Shown in pieces: positions 16,383 to 26,000 of a DNA stretch of 64,000 nucleotides (position 1 is the first letter of the stretch; each line of letters opens with the position of its first letter). The position numbers and the translations under genes were made by a program. The notes beneath the pieces are model-generated. The model saw only the letters and a list, made by a program, of their open reading frames with translations. It ran no database searches and was not told the DNA's origin. Source of the DNA: Chitinophaga parva (GTDB lineage: Bacteria > Bacteroidota > Bacteroidia > Chitinophagales > Chitinophagaceae); the NCBI RefSeq assembly GCF_003071345.1, contig NZ_QCYK01000001.1:2294001-2358000 (forward strand). Reading direction: 5' to 3'.

Positions 16383-18089
16383 TTACGCGATCTCCCCCTT
16401 CTTCAACTGCTGCACGGCATAGTCCACCGCGCGGGCGGTGAGTGCCATGTAGGTGAGGGACGGGTTTTGCGTGGAAGTAGAGGTCATGCAGGCGCCGTCT
16501 GTTACAAACACATTGTTTACAGCGTGCATCTGGTTCCATTTATTGAGGATGGAGGTTTTAGGATCCAGGCCCATACGTGCACCACCCATCTCGTGGATAT
16601 CCAGGCCGGGGGCTTGTTTGGAATCGTCCACGCGGATGTTGGTGAAGCCGGCTTTGGTGTACATTTCCGTCATCTGCTCCTGGAAGTCTTTGATCATCTT
16701 TTCATCATTATCGTCGTAGGCGATGTTGATGTCCAGCAGGGGCATGCCCCATTCGTCTTTCTTCTGGGTGTCCAGGCTTACGGTATTGGTTTCTTTCGGG
16801 ATGGTTTCGCCCATCATGTGTGAACCCACCCACCAGGGGCCCAGTTCCTTGGATGCCAGCTGGTTTTTCAGGTCTTGCCCGAAGCCGCTGGTGTCCATAT
16901 GATGGCCACGGCCTGCTACGAAACCGGCGGCATAGCCACGCAGGAAGTCGGTTTCCTGTTTGTATACGTTGCGGAAGCGGGGAATGTAGGCGCTGGTGGG
17001 TCTGCGACCTACGTCCTGCACATTTTTGAAGTCCTCGCAGGTGGCGTTGATGTGTGCACGGTAGTTGTGGAAGGCCACATATTTACCTAGCACACCACTG
17101 TCGTTGCCCAGCCCGTTGGGGAAGCGGCTGCTTTTGGAATTGAGCAGCAGCAGGTTGGTATTGAGGGCAGCGGCATTCACGAAGATCACCTTTGCATAGT
17201 ATTCGGTCACGGCCTTGGTGTGGGCGTCTATTACGCGTACGCCGGTGGCTTTGCCTTTGGCATCGTCATAAATGATCTCCTGCACTACGCTGTCGGGGCG
17301 CAGGGTCATATTGCCGGTGTTCATGGCCCAGGGAATGGTGCTGGCGTTGCTGCTGAAATAGCCGCCAAACGGGCATCCGCGCTGGCACAGGGTGCGGTTC
17401 TGGCATTGTACGCGGCCCTGTTGTTTGTGGATCTCCTGCGGATCAGTGAGGTGGGCACAACGGCCGTAGATCACGTGGCGGCCGGTGTAGTTCTTGGCCA
17501 CTACGCCTTTGAAATATTTTTCAACATCATTGAGGCCTACGGCAGGCAGGAACTCACCATCGGGGAGCATGTCCAGGCCGTCTTTGTCACCGCTGATACC
17601 GGCAAATTTTTCCACGTAGCTGTACCAGGGCGCCAGGTCTTTGTAGCGGATGGGCCAGTCCACGGCAAAGCCGTCTCGGGCGGGGCCTTCAAAGTCAAAG
17701 TCGCTCCAGCGCTGGGTTTGGCGGGCCCACAGGAGAGACTTGCCGCCCACCTGGTAACCCCTGATCCAGTCGAAGGGTTTCGTCTGCGTATAGGGGTGAT
17801 CGTTATCTTTTACAAAAAAGTGCATGGCGTCTTCGCGGAATGCGTAGCAGCGGGCCACGGAAGGATTAGCCTCGGTGATCTCGATGGGCGGCTGGCCGCG
17901 GTGGGTGAATTCCCAGGGCATCATGTTGGTGGTAGGATAATCCTTGTTGTGCACCACATTGCGCCCGCGTTCGAGCACGAGTGTCTTTAAGCCTTTTTCA
18001 CAAAATTCTTTAGCGGCCCATCCGCCGCTGATGCCGGAACCGATCACGATGGCGTCAAAGGTCCTGTTTTGTATAGAGTCGTTAGCCAT
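16383..18089 (-). CDS. GMC family oxidoreductase (FAD-dependent, dehydrogenase catalytic subunit)
   Basis: This 568-residue flavoenzyme has the FAD-binding motif GSGISGG near residue 17, followed by LVLERG. The C-terminal half has HEMGGARMG and STQNPSLT, supplying the His/Asn active-site pair of the family. A Cys-rich segment (CQRGCPFGG) matches the iron-sulfur/cysteine region of membrane-linked sugar dehydrogenases. It has no signal peptide of its own. The gene directly upstream encodes a Tat-signal gluconate-2-dehydrogenase subunit-3-like protein, the usual partner that carries the enzyme across the membrane. Glucoside 3-dehydrogenases and gluconate dehydrogenases share this architecture, so a periplasmic sugar or glycoside dehydrogenase is inferred. 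Confidence 0.88.
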   Translation of the reverse strand: MANDSIQNRTFDAIVIGSGISGGWAAKEFCEKGLKTLVLERGRNVVHNKDYPTTNMMPWEFTHRGQPPIEITEANPSVARCYAFREDAMHFFVKDNDHPYTQTKPFDWIRGYQVGGKSLLWARQTQRWSDFDFEGPARDGFAVDWPIRYKDLAPWYSYVEKFAGISGDKDGLDMLPDGEFLPAVGLNDVEKYFKGVVAKNYTGRHVIYGRCAHLTDPQEIHKQQGRVQCQNRTLCQRGCPFGGYFSSNASTIPWAMNTGNMTLRPDSVVQEIIYDDAKGKATGVRVIDAHTKAVTEYYAKVIFVNAAALNTNLLLLNSKSSRFPNGLGNDSGVLGKYVAFHNYRAHINATCEDFKNVQDVGRRPTSAYIPRFRNVYKQETDFLRGYAAGFVAGRGHHMDTSGFGQDLKNQLASKELGPWWVGSHMMGETIPKETNTVSLDTQKKDEWGMPLLDINIAYDDNDEKMIKDFQEQMTEMYTKAGFTNIRVDDSKQAPGLDIHEMGGARMGLDPKTSILNKWNQMHAVNNVFVTDGACMTSTSTQNPSLTYMALTARAVDYAVQQLKKGEIA

Positions 18090-18124
18090 GGTAGTAGCTT
18101 GGAAGATTTGGTGGGAATAAAAAA

Positions 18125-18655
18125 TTATACGGCCTGGCTGGGAATGTATTTGCCCGGGATCTGCTGGTATACCTGTACTTCGGTCATAAAGTATTTAGAC
18201 TGGGTATAGGCCTGCATGGTCAGATGCTTCATCGTTTTATAGAAGTAGGTAGCATCGTTGGTCTCCGGGTCGCTGGCGCCGTTGGCCGCCTTGATGATGG
18301 CGGTTTGTTCTTCAGGCGTGCATTCCGTGAAGGACTTGTTGTATTGTTTTTTCACCTGGTCGGTGAAGGCCTGCATGCCTTTGAGGAAGCGTTCCCGGTC
18401 TGCCTGTTTATAGCAGTCATTGAGCATGGTGAGGGCAAACATATCGGCCTGTACGGCTTTGGCGCCGGGCGTGCCGGTATCGGGGATGATGACCTGTGCT
18501 ACGCCGTTCATAAGGGCCAGCTGGTCTTCGTCGATGGGTACTTTTTCAAACCCGGCGATCTTTTTTTTGCTGTGTTGTAAACAGGAGGGAAGCAGCGCCA
18601 CTCCCGCAGCAATGATCACAAATTGTTTGAGCGCAGCTCGTCTGGAGACATTCAT
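18125..18655 (-). CDS. Gluconate 2-dehydrogenase subunit 3 family protein (Tat-exported)
   Basis: This 176-residue protein is the small partner of the GMC dehydrogenase encoded 35 nt downstream. The N-terminus has the twin-arginine pattern SRRAALKQF, then a hydrophobic stretch and a Cys in LLPSC, so it may also be lipidated. The remainder resembles Gluconate_2-dh3. In known complexes such a subunit brings the folded flavoprotein out through Tat and stabilises it. The ATG at 18655 places the RR motif at residues 5-6; another ATG at 18667 would add four residues. The two genes form an operon. Confidence 0.85.
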   Translation of the reverse strand: MNVSRRAALKQFVIIAAGVALLPSCLQHSKKKIAGFEKVPIDEDQLALMNGVAQVIIPDTGTPGAKAVQADMFALTMLNDCYKQADRERFLKGMQAFTDQVKKQYNKSFTECTPEEQTAIIKAANGASDPETNDATYFYKTMKHLTMQAYTQSKYFMTEVQVYQQIPGKYIPSQAV

Positions 18656-18857
18656 AACATCATACATTTAAACGTGGGTTGGCAGCATGGAGATTTCCTT
18701 ATCAGACCATTTTCCTTGCGGACGGTGAAAAGTAGTAAAAAACGGGGAGAAAAAGGAAAAAAATGGGGTGGGAGAGAGTGGGGGAGCGCCAATACCCTCC
18801 AGGCCGCCGCCCTTGTGACGCCCCGGAGGTTTAAAAAAGCATGCTGTTCAATTTCAG

Positions 18858-19382
18858 TTACGCGACCGCTTCCCGGACCTGGCGGATATGACGGGTGTTG
18901 TGCAGCACTACCAGGTAAATGTATTCAATGCGGGTCATCACCCCGAACACAGGGAGGTCAATTTCCACGAGCTCATCAAAGATCCCCGGCTGGCCGATGT
19001 GCTGGTAGATCTGTTCCAGTGATGCCTGCATGGCGGCCAGGTGGGTGGCTTTTTCAAAATGCTCCCCCTGCGGCAGCAGGTTTTCCGCGGAAGGATACTT
19101 CTGGTCATAATTATTGAAAACCTGCTCCAGGATACCATACTGGCGGGTAGGCTCCCTTTGCGCAGGGGCGGTGCGGGCCCCTGCCAGCAGGTTGGCTACA
19201 CCAGACGCGCTCAGCAACAGGTGCTCCATGGTTTGGGCGGCGCTCCAGCCGCCATTGGTGGGCTTGCGGTTATAAACCGGGTCGGGTATGGCCGCTGCGG
19301 TGGCCAGCAGCCGCATGCGCATCTCGTCAAACTGTGCGGGCAGTGCGGCCAGTGCGGGGTGTACAGGTACTTGCGTTTCCAT
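18858..19382 (-). CDS. DinB-family putative metal-dependent protein
   Basis: This 174-residue four-helix-bundle protein belongs to the DinB/YfiT superfamily. MEHLL in the middle and HNTRHIRQ near the C-terminus supply the three His ligands expected of the metal site. Members include bacillithiol or mycothiol S-transferases and many proteins of unknown role. The start at the ATG 19382 was preferred to a TTG 6 nt upstream. It stands alone between the small dehydrogenase subunit and the DUF3037 gene, and its function here is unknown. Confidence 0.85.
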   Translation of the reverse strand: METQVPVHPALAALPAQFDEMRMRLLATAAAIPDPVYNRKPTNGGWSAAQTMEHLLLSASGVANLLAGARTAPAQREPTRQYGILEQVFNNYDQKYPSAENLLPQGEHFEKATHLAAMQASLEQIYQHIGQPGIFDELVEIDLPVFGVMTRIEYIYLVVLHNTRHIRQVREAVA

Positions 19383-19478
19383 AAACAAGGTGGTTTTTTT
19401 ATGATAGCAAGTTCCTGTAATTATGGCTGGTTTTCAGGGTGCATACATGACTATCGAAGGGGGGATTCTGGACATAAA

Positions 19479-19865
19479 CTATAACACCAGTTCCCCGTGC
19501 AACCGCTCCAGCGTGGCTGCCGGGTCCACGCTAAAACCCGGGTGTACTTTAGACATCTGCACCACGGTGCTCCGCGTGGCCGTAAGCCACCGGAACCGCG
19601 ATGCCGCGTCCAGCCGGGCAATAGGCCCGCCCAGTGCCGTGCCCAGGCACACCTGTTCAATGGCGCATAGCAGCGCCCGCAGCTCGCCGATCTGTAAATG
19701 GGAGGAAAACACCTGCAGGCGGTGCTCATCAATGGTGTACCGCATTTGCAGGAAGCGTGTTTGCCGGCAATACAGGATCACACCCACATTGAGAAACTCC
19801 TCGCGCTCTACGCGGGGCACCACGCGGATCACGGCGTACTCAAATAAGTGTCTGTCTTGCATCAT
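19479..19865 (-). CDS. DUF3037 protein
   Basis: This 128-residue protein of the DUF3037 family begins MMQDRHLFEYAVIRVVPR and continues with EEFLNVGVILYC, the family's typical N-terminal block. It has no signal peptide, membrane segment or DNA-binding motif. Its first 26 nt overlap the end of the HipA-like kinase gene, so the two are translated from one message. DUF3037 genes are recurrent neighbours of such HipA-like genes, which suggests it acts with the kinase. Its biochemical role is not known; ATG 19862 is an equally possible start. Confidence 0.85.
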   Translation of the reverse strand: MMQDRHLFEYAVIRVVPRVEREEFLNVGVILYCRQTRFLQMRYTIDEHRLQVFSSHLQIGELRALLCAIEQVCLGTALGGPIARLDAASRFRWLTATRSTVVQMSKVHPGFSVDPAATLERLHGELVL

Positions 19866-20637
19866 TAGCGGCTTTTATAAAAATTTCAGAATTTTCTAAA
19901 CGGCGGACGAGGAACTGGTAATACACGTCGCGCAGGGCCTGGGGTGGTTCCGGCTGGGCATCGCCCGTGAGCCATTCATCCGGGATGGTGTTTACGATGG
20001 TACGGATGCGTTCCGGCGTGAGGAGTTGTTTAAATGCAGCATCCACCTGGGCCAGTTCGGTAGCCTGGGGCAGCAGCACATGGTCCTTCACCTGCGAGAA
20101 GGAGCTGAGGGCGCGTTCGGCCCAGTTATCCCATGAGTGGTGGAAGTACAGGGATGCGCCATGGTCTATTAACCATAGTTCCCGGTGCCACATCAGCATA
20201 TTGGTATTGCGCGCGGTGCGGTCTACGTTGGTGAGCAGGCAGTCCATCCATACTATTTTGGATGCCAGCAGCGGGTCTACCGTGCCCACGGAAGGATCGT
20301 AGGTCATGGAGCCGGAGAGGTAGTGCAGGCCCAGGTTCAGGCCTTCGCTGGCCCGCAACAGGTCCTGGATCTCTTCATCGCCTTCGGTACGGCCAAAGGC
20401 CTCGTCCAGTTGTGCGAATACGATCTCGGGAATGCGGATGCCCAGTGTGCGGGCTATTTCACCGCCTACCAGTTCTGCAATGAGCGACTTTACGCCCTGG
20501 CCTGCACCGCGGAATTTGAGCACATACAAAAAGCCGTCATCCGCCTCCGCGATGGCCGGAAGGGAGCCGCCTTCCCGCAGGGGCGTTACATAACGGATCA
20601 CCTGCACCGTTCTGAGTGGTAATGAATTTTCCTGCAT
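19840..20637 (-). CDS. HipA-like kinase
   Basis: This 265-residue protein resembles the kinase domain of HipA, which phosphorylates glutamyl-tRNA synthetase in E. coli. The catalytic loop is NVDRTARNTN, with Asp139 and Asn144 spaced as Asp309 and Asn314 of HipA. LIDHG (Asp158) is the equivalent of the metal-binding Asp332, and YVLKFRGAGQG (38-48) is the ATP-binding strand and glycine loop. The protein is much shorter than HipA (about 440 residues), lacking its N-terminal subdomain, and there is no HipB-like repressor. Instead the gene overlaps a DUF3037 gene by 26 nt. A TACCTTTG promoter box lies 4 nt before the ATG. Target unknown. Confidence 0.85.
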   Translation of the reverse strand: MQENSLPLRTVQVIRYVTPLREGGSLPAIAEADDGFLYVLKFRGAGQGVKSLIAELVGGEIARTLGIRIPEIVFAQLDEAFGRTEGDEEIQDLLRASEGLNLGLHYLSGSMTYDPSVGTVDPLLASKIVWMDCLLTNVDRTARNTNMLMWHRELWLIDHGASLYFHHSWDNWAERALSSFSQVKDHVLLPQATELAQVDAAFKQLLTPERIRTIVNTIPDEWLTGDAQPEPPQALRDVYYQFLVRRLENSEIFIKAANDARQTLI

Positions 20638-20641
20638 GGCG

Positions 20642-20649
20642 CAAAGGTA
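20642..20649 (-). promoter_or_regulatory. -7 promoter element of the HipA-like/DUF3037 operon
   Basis: Read on the minus strand this is TACCTTTG, an exact TAnnTTTG match ending 4 nt before the HipA-like ATG, implying a leaderless or nearly leaderless mRNA. No clear TTTG -33 box is seen. Confidence 0.5.
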
Positions 20650-20735
20650 CTGCCACCAGGCTGATACTTTTTATCGAAATACAAATGTTTTTTTCACCAA
20701 TACCATGCGCCGGTATAAAAAAAGACTTACATTAA

Positions 20736-20753
20736 CATTGATTTTAGTCAATG
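20736..20753. promoter_or_regulatory. Inverted repeat upstream of the ECF sigma gene
   Basis: CATTGA and TCAATG form a 6-bp palindrome around TTTTAG, about 85 nt before the sigma ATG and about 100 nt before the divergent HipA-like ATG. It could be an operator; no protein can be named. Confidence 0.3.
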
Positions 20754-20838
20754 CCTTAATTCCACGTATAATAAGTTCAACCAGGGTCTAACAAAACATC
20801 TAAAACATCGCAGCTTAGCTACCACTAATAACAGGCCA

Positions 20839-21447
20839 ATGCCAGCCACCAACACCAATGAACTAAGAGAAGATCCCCTCTGGGCGCGCTTCCGGGCGGG
20901 CGATGCCGAGGCATTCTCCGGGATGTACCGGCAGTATACCGCATGCCTGCTGCAATACGGTGCCCGCCTTTGTGCAGATGCCACCCGCCTGCAGGACCTG
21001 CTGCACGACCTGTTCATAGAGCTTTGGAATAGCCGTCAGCAGATAGCCGCCACGGACAATATTAAGTTCTACCTCTGCAAGTGTCTCAAAAATAAACTGG
21101 CCCGGGGCCACCACGTGCAGCGCTACACCACTGAAAAGCTGCGTGACCTTGTTGCCTGCCAGCCCCACGAGGAAAGCACCGTGGAGCAACACATCATCCA
21201 CGCGGAAACCAATGATTCCCGCGCCCACCTGCTGCTGGACGCCATCAGCAAATTATCGCGCCGCCAGCAGGAGATCGTCCTGCTCCGTTTTTACATGGGC
21301 TTCAGTAACCACCAGATCGCAGACCTGATGCAGATGAAATACCAGTCTGTGAGCAACCTGCAATATACCGCCCTGTGCCGCATCCGCGAATGCCTGAAGG
21401 CCACTCCTTCCTTCCGGCTCATTGAAGCATTGTATATGATGTTCTAA
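20839..21447 (+). CDS. ECF RNA polymerase sigma factor (FecI-like), system 1
   Basis: This 202-residue sigma-70 family protein has a sigma2 domain (about 20-90, with LLHDLFIELWNSR) and a sigma4 helix-turn-helix (about 135-190, with SRRQQEIVLLRFYMG and NHQIADLMQ). It would direct RNA polymerase to the promoter of the downstream SusC/SusD genes once released by the FecR anti-sigma factor, whose gene follows 130 nt later. The arrangement sigma, FecR, STN-type SusC, SusD is the known trans-envelope signalling cascade in Bacteroidota. Start ATG at 20839. Confidence 0.9.
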   Translation: MPATNTNELREDPLWARFRAGDAEAFSGMYRQYTACLLQYGARLCADATRLQDLLHDLFIELWNSRQQIAATDNIKFYLCKCLKNKLARGHHVQRYTTEKLRDLVACQPHEESTVEQHIIHAETNDSRAHLLLDAISKLSRRQQEIVLLRFYMGFSNHQIADLMQMKYQSVSNLQYTALCRIRECLKATPSFRLIEALYMMF

Positions 21448-21577
21448 CGATCCCTTCCTCCCCCTGGATCCGCTGCCAGCGCGCATTTCAAAAATTCTTT
21501 AAAAATTTCCTGCTTTTTTTGAGTATAAAAGCGGCATTCTGTGCATATACTGTTATACAAGCCAATAATCTAAGCGC

Positions 21578-22657
21578 ATGGAGCAATTCGATGAAGCGTT
21601 ATGGTCCTATGTACGGGACGACCGGTTTATCCGCTGGGTGCTGGCCCCCAACGACGCTGACGAGCGTTACTGGGCCACCTGGGTGGCATCCCATCCCGGG
21701 CAGGCCCCCCTGCTGGAAAAGGCCCGCACACTGGTCCTGGAGCTGCATACATCACAACAACCTGCCATCCCTCACACCACCCTGGAAGCCTTTTACCAGC
21801 GGTTGAACCACGCCCTGCGGGAAGACACTGCAGCCGCCCCGGTTATTACGTATAGCCGTTCCCGTTACCTGCTGCGCTGGACTGCCGGCGTGGCTGCGGC
21901 CGTAGCTTTGTTCATAGGGGGGTACACCTTCCGGGTCCGCCATACGCCGGCTGCTACCGGTGGTGTGGTGGCCGCGGTAAAGAACCTTACCAGGATGAAT
22001 AACAGCCGGGAGAACCAAATGGCCTACCTGGTAGACGGCTCCAGTGTGGTACTGCAATCCGGGGCTTCCATTGAGCACCCGGCCTTTTTACAGCAGGACC
22101 GCCGCGAGGTGCATCTCAAAGGCAACGCGTTCTTTGAGGTGGCCAAAGACCCTTCCCGTCCTTTTACCGTGTACACAGACCACCTTGTGATCCGCGTACT
22201 GGGCACCAGTTTCGGGGTGAGCACCGCGGCCAATGGCAATACGGAAGTGATCGTACGCACGGGCAAGATCTCGGTGTACCGCCCCGGTAACCTGCAGCAG
22301 CCACTGTGTGTGCTGAAGGCACGTGACCGGGTGCGTTACGACGTAGCGCATAACAGCTTCCGGGCCGATGCCGTGAGCCGGAATGAGCCTGGGCTGCTGG
22401 AACAACCGGTGGTCCCTGCAAACACCTTCACCTTTGAAGATGCCCCGGTACTGGACATCCTGGCGGCCATGGAACGCGCCTACGGTATTCCCATCCATGC
22501 AGATGAAAAAGCGTTTGCTCACTGCACCTTAACCACTTCCCTGCAGGCAGAAACATTTGAAGATAAGTTGCGTATCATCTGCACGGCCATTAACGCCACT
22601 TACAAGATCAGTGACGGCCAGGTGACGATGGCGCTGGAAGGGAAGCCCTGTGGATAG
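21578..22657 (+). CDS. FecR-family anti-sigma factor, system 1
   Basis: This 359-residue inner-membrane regulator has a cytosolic N-terminal segment (1-100), one transmembrane helix (about 106-123, WTAGVAAAVALFIGGYTF), a periplasmic FecR domain (about 155-250, with GNAFFEVAKDPSRPF and VLGTSFGV) and a C-terminal DUF4974 domain (about 285-355). It would hold the sigma factor at the membrane and receive a signal from the STN domain of SusC at 23064. It ends directly at a heptamer repeat element that separates it from susC by 406 nt. Confidence 0.9.
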   Translation: MEQFDEALWSYVRDDRFIRWVLAPNDADERYWATWVASHPGQAPLLEKARTLVLELHTSQQPAIPHTTLEAFYQRLNHALREDTAAAPVITYSRSRYLLRWTAGVAAAVALFIGGYTFRVRHTPAATGGVVAAVKNLTRMNNSRENQMAYLVDGSSVVLQSGASIEHPAFLQQDRREVHLKGNAFFEVAKDPSRPFTVYTDHLVIRVLGTSFGVSTAANGNTEVIVRTGKISVYRPGNLQQPLCVLKARDRVRYDVAHNSFRADAVSRNEPGLLEQPVVPANTFTFEDAPVLDILAAMERAYGIPIHADEKAFAHCTLTTSLQAETFEDKLRIICTAINATYKISDGQVTMALEGKPCG

Positions 22658-22866
22658 TTGTGTACAGCGTACAGCGTACAGCGTACAGCGTACAACGTAC
22701 AGCGTACCGCGTAAAAGCCCGCCAAAATCTAAAACAACTTATTCCCTGGATAATCCTCGATAATCATTACGTATTTAAACACAGTAACAGTACAGCAAGA
22801 ATAGCTGAGATCTAAAACATTACCTCCGCGCCAATGTACGTTGTACGTTGTACGCTGTACAATTTC
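22658..22866. repeat. Inverted heptamer repeat element, copy 2
   Basis: The element begins immediately after the FecR TAG. The left arm holds seven tandem 7-bp units (22662-22710): GTACAGC four times, GTACAAC, GTACAGC and GTACCGC. The right arm (22834-22865) carries GTACAGC and GTACAAC units in inverted orientation. About 118 bp lie between. GCGCCAATGTAC at the inner edge of the right arm is the reverse complement of the CATTGGCGC junction in copy 1. No reading frame was found. Confidence 0.75.
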
Positions 22867-23063
22867 ATTCCACAACCAAAGATCATCAACCAAAATAAAG
22901 ACCGCCTATGGTGTAAAATAACAAAGCACACGTTAAAAAAAAGGCAGTGATGCTGCTACATCACCGCCCTGTAATTTCCCTGCAAGCGTTCTGATACAAC
23001 GCGTTGCCTGGGCTTGTTTTGCCCGATAAACGCTCTATTCATCTAACAAAACACCTTGAAGTT
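22658..23063. other. 406-bp fecR-susC intergenic region
   Basis: The first half is the heptamer repeat element. The second half holds a 10-bp hairpin (22943-22968: GGCAGTGATG with CATCACCGCC, one mismatch) preceded by an A tract, which on the minus strand reads as a terminator. It presumably also contains the sigma-dependent promoter of susC, which could not be identified by eye. Confidence 0.55.
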
Positions 23064-26000
23064 ATGCACAAAAATGCAAAATCAAATCGTATTGTCATAT
23101 TGATTATGAAAGTTGCGCTGCTTCCCTTACTGCTGGTGACTGCCTTTTTTACCTGCTCCTTTGCCCATACGGTACATGGACAGGAGATCCTTGATAAAAA
23201 ACTAACCCTGGAGATGCCCGCCCGTGAGCTGAAAGTAGTGCTCAAGGCCATTTCCAGCGAGGCGGACGTGAACTTTACGTACAGCAACAGTACCCTGCCG
23301 GACAAGCAAAAGGTAGCCGTAAGCGCTAATAATGAAAAGCTGGGTGACGTGCTGACCCGCCTCCTGCAGCCACTTGATATTTCTTTTGAAGTGATCCACG
23401 AGCAGATCGTACTGCACCGCGGTAAACCCTTGCTGCGCGTAAGCGCCAGCGAAATGTTCAAGATGGTGAGCGGTACCGTTACCGCCAGCGACGGCACGCC
23501 CATTCCCGGCGTGTCTGTCGTGATCTCCGGTACCACCCGTGGCACGGTGACGAATGCCAAAGGTTATTTTGAAATACAGGCCAACGAAGGCGAAACCCTG
23601 TTGTTCTCCTCCGTGGGCTTTGCCACGGCTAAAATGGTAGTGGGCAGCTCTGGTACCATGAACGTGGTGCTCTCTTCTTCCGTGCATTCCCTGGATTCTG
23701 TGGCTATTACGGCCCTCGGCATCCAGCGTAGTGTGCGCACCCTTGGCTACTCACAGGAAGCCGTGAAAGGCGCCGAGATAGCCCGCAGCAATGCGCCCAA
23801 CGTGATCAATGCACTGGCGGGTAAAATGGCAGGTGTGAACGTGACCTCTCCCAATGGTGTGGATGGTGGTACCACCCGCATCATCATTGGTGGTAACAAC
23901 ACGATCCAGGGAGATAACCAACCCCTTATCATCGTGGATGGTATGCCCCTGGCCAACGGCGTTCCGCAACCTTATAACACGCATGGCACCCTGGGCACAG
24001 GCAGCGTGCTGTATACCAATGCAGATGCGTCTAACACCAGCGCGCCCAAAGACTGGGGCAGCCCCATTAACCTGATCAACCCCGAGGATATTGAAAGTAT
24101 GAGTGTGCTGAAAGGCCCCACCGCAGCGGCTTTGTACGGTGGTAAGGGCGCCAATGGCGTGATCCTCATCACCACTAAAAAAGGCAGCGCCCGTCCCGGC
24201 CTGGGCATTGACTATTCCTTTGGGTATAAAATGATGGAACCTTACCGTTACCTGAAAATGCAGAACGAGTACGGCTCCGGTGGTATGGTGTCACTGGACC
24301 CGCCGCAGTATCTTACTGATTCGGATGGGAAGCCTATGATGTCCAACGATGCGTGGACCGGTCTTTTTGTAGACCAGAAAACCGGCAGCGGCCCCTATGG
24401 GCAAAATACTTATGACCAGGTAGGATGGCCCGGCACCGGCCTTTCCTGGGGCCATAAAATGGACGGCACCGTGATCAAATGGTGGGATGGGACCATGCGC
24501 CCGGATGATCCCCAGCCGGGCAACCTGAAGTTGCTGTACCGCGATGGCATGCAGACCCGTCACAACATTTCTGTGAGCGGCGGTAATGAATGGGGCACCG
24601 TACGTGCTTCCTACACCCGCCTGGATAACACGGCCATCCTGCCTAACAGTGATTATAACCAGAACAGCTTTAACGTGGGGGCCAACATCAAGTTGAGCAA
24701 GCGCCTGAACATGCAGGTGAATACTTCTTACTTCACCAATGAATACCACAACGCACCGCAATTGGGCAACGATGATGGCAGCTCCTGGCAGAAACGCCTG
24801 CTCTACAACGTAGCCCGCGATTACAAAGGAGAGGATATTCCCATCTATAAAAATGCAGATGGTTCCCAGAACCCGCTCACCGGCTTTCCCTTTATTGGCA
24901 ACGGTGGCGCCATTGTATGGAACATATATGAAAACAACAGCTGGATGGAACGCCGCAAACTGCTGGGCTCCGTGCAGCTGAATTATACGGCTACTCCCTT
25001 CCTGGACGTAATGTTCCGCGGGGGCCTGGATAACAACAGCAATGAGCTTACCACGAAGAACAAACCAACGGATGTACTGGGCCTGAAGGGCTACTATGCA
25101 CACGGGCTGGAGCGGGATAACGCCTCCAACTTCGACTTCCTGGCCACCTTCCACAAGGAGAACCTGCTGCACAAAACACTGAGTGCAAAATTCTCTGCCG
25201 GTGGTACCATTTACCAGCGCGATGCCTATGGCGATCTTGGGTATAATGATACGTGGGCGGTGCCTTTCCTGTATTCTTTGAAAGAAGGTTCTTACCTGGG
25301 CAACCCGCATCCCATTACCGAAAGCATTCTCCAGAAAAAAATGAACTCTGTATACGGGTTCCTTAACCTGGCTTACAAAGACTACCTCTTCCTGGATGTA
25401 ACTGGCCGTAACGACTGGTCTTCCGCTTTACCAAAAGGGGAGTGGTCTTACTTCTTCCCGTCTGTGAGCGGCAGCTTTGTATTCACGGATGCATTTCACA
25501 TTGATCCCTCTGTACTGAGCTTTGGTAAGATCCGCGCGGCGTATGCAGAAGCGGCGGTAGATCCCCTGCCTTACCAGGTGAACTACACTTTTGCCACCAC
25601 CACTTTTGCGGGCCAAACAGCTACCAATCTTCCGGGCGTGTTGCAGGCTCCCAACTACAAACCGGCCACCAATAAAACGGCAGATTTTGGCCTGGTACTG
25701 GGTTTCTGGGGCAATAAACTGAGCCTGGACATGCGCTACTATCATGGCCGGTCCGACAACCAGATCGTATCCTCCCCCTTGCCCATTTCTTCCGGCGTAA
25801 GCTCTGTGATCGTGAATACCGGCGTGATGGAAAACTCCGGCGCAGAACTGATCGTGAATGCGCGCCCCATCGATACCCGCAACTTCAAGTGGAGCGTGGC
25901 ACTGAACCTGGCGCACAACAGCAACCGCCTGCTTTCCCTGTCTGAAGGCACCAACAAGGTGGACCTGGGCAGCGTATGGAATGACGGCGGTGGCCATGGC

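Noticed and set aside
22662..22710. CRISPR-like array
   Set aside because: The 7-bp units are contiguous with no spacers and no cas genes are present.
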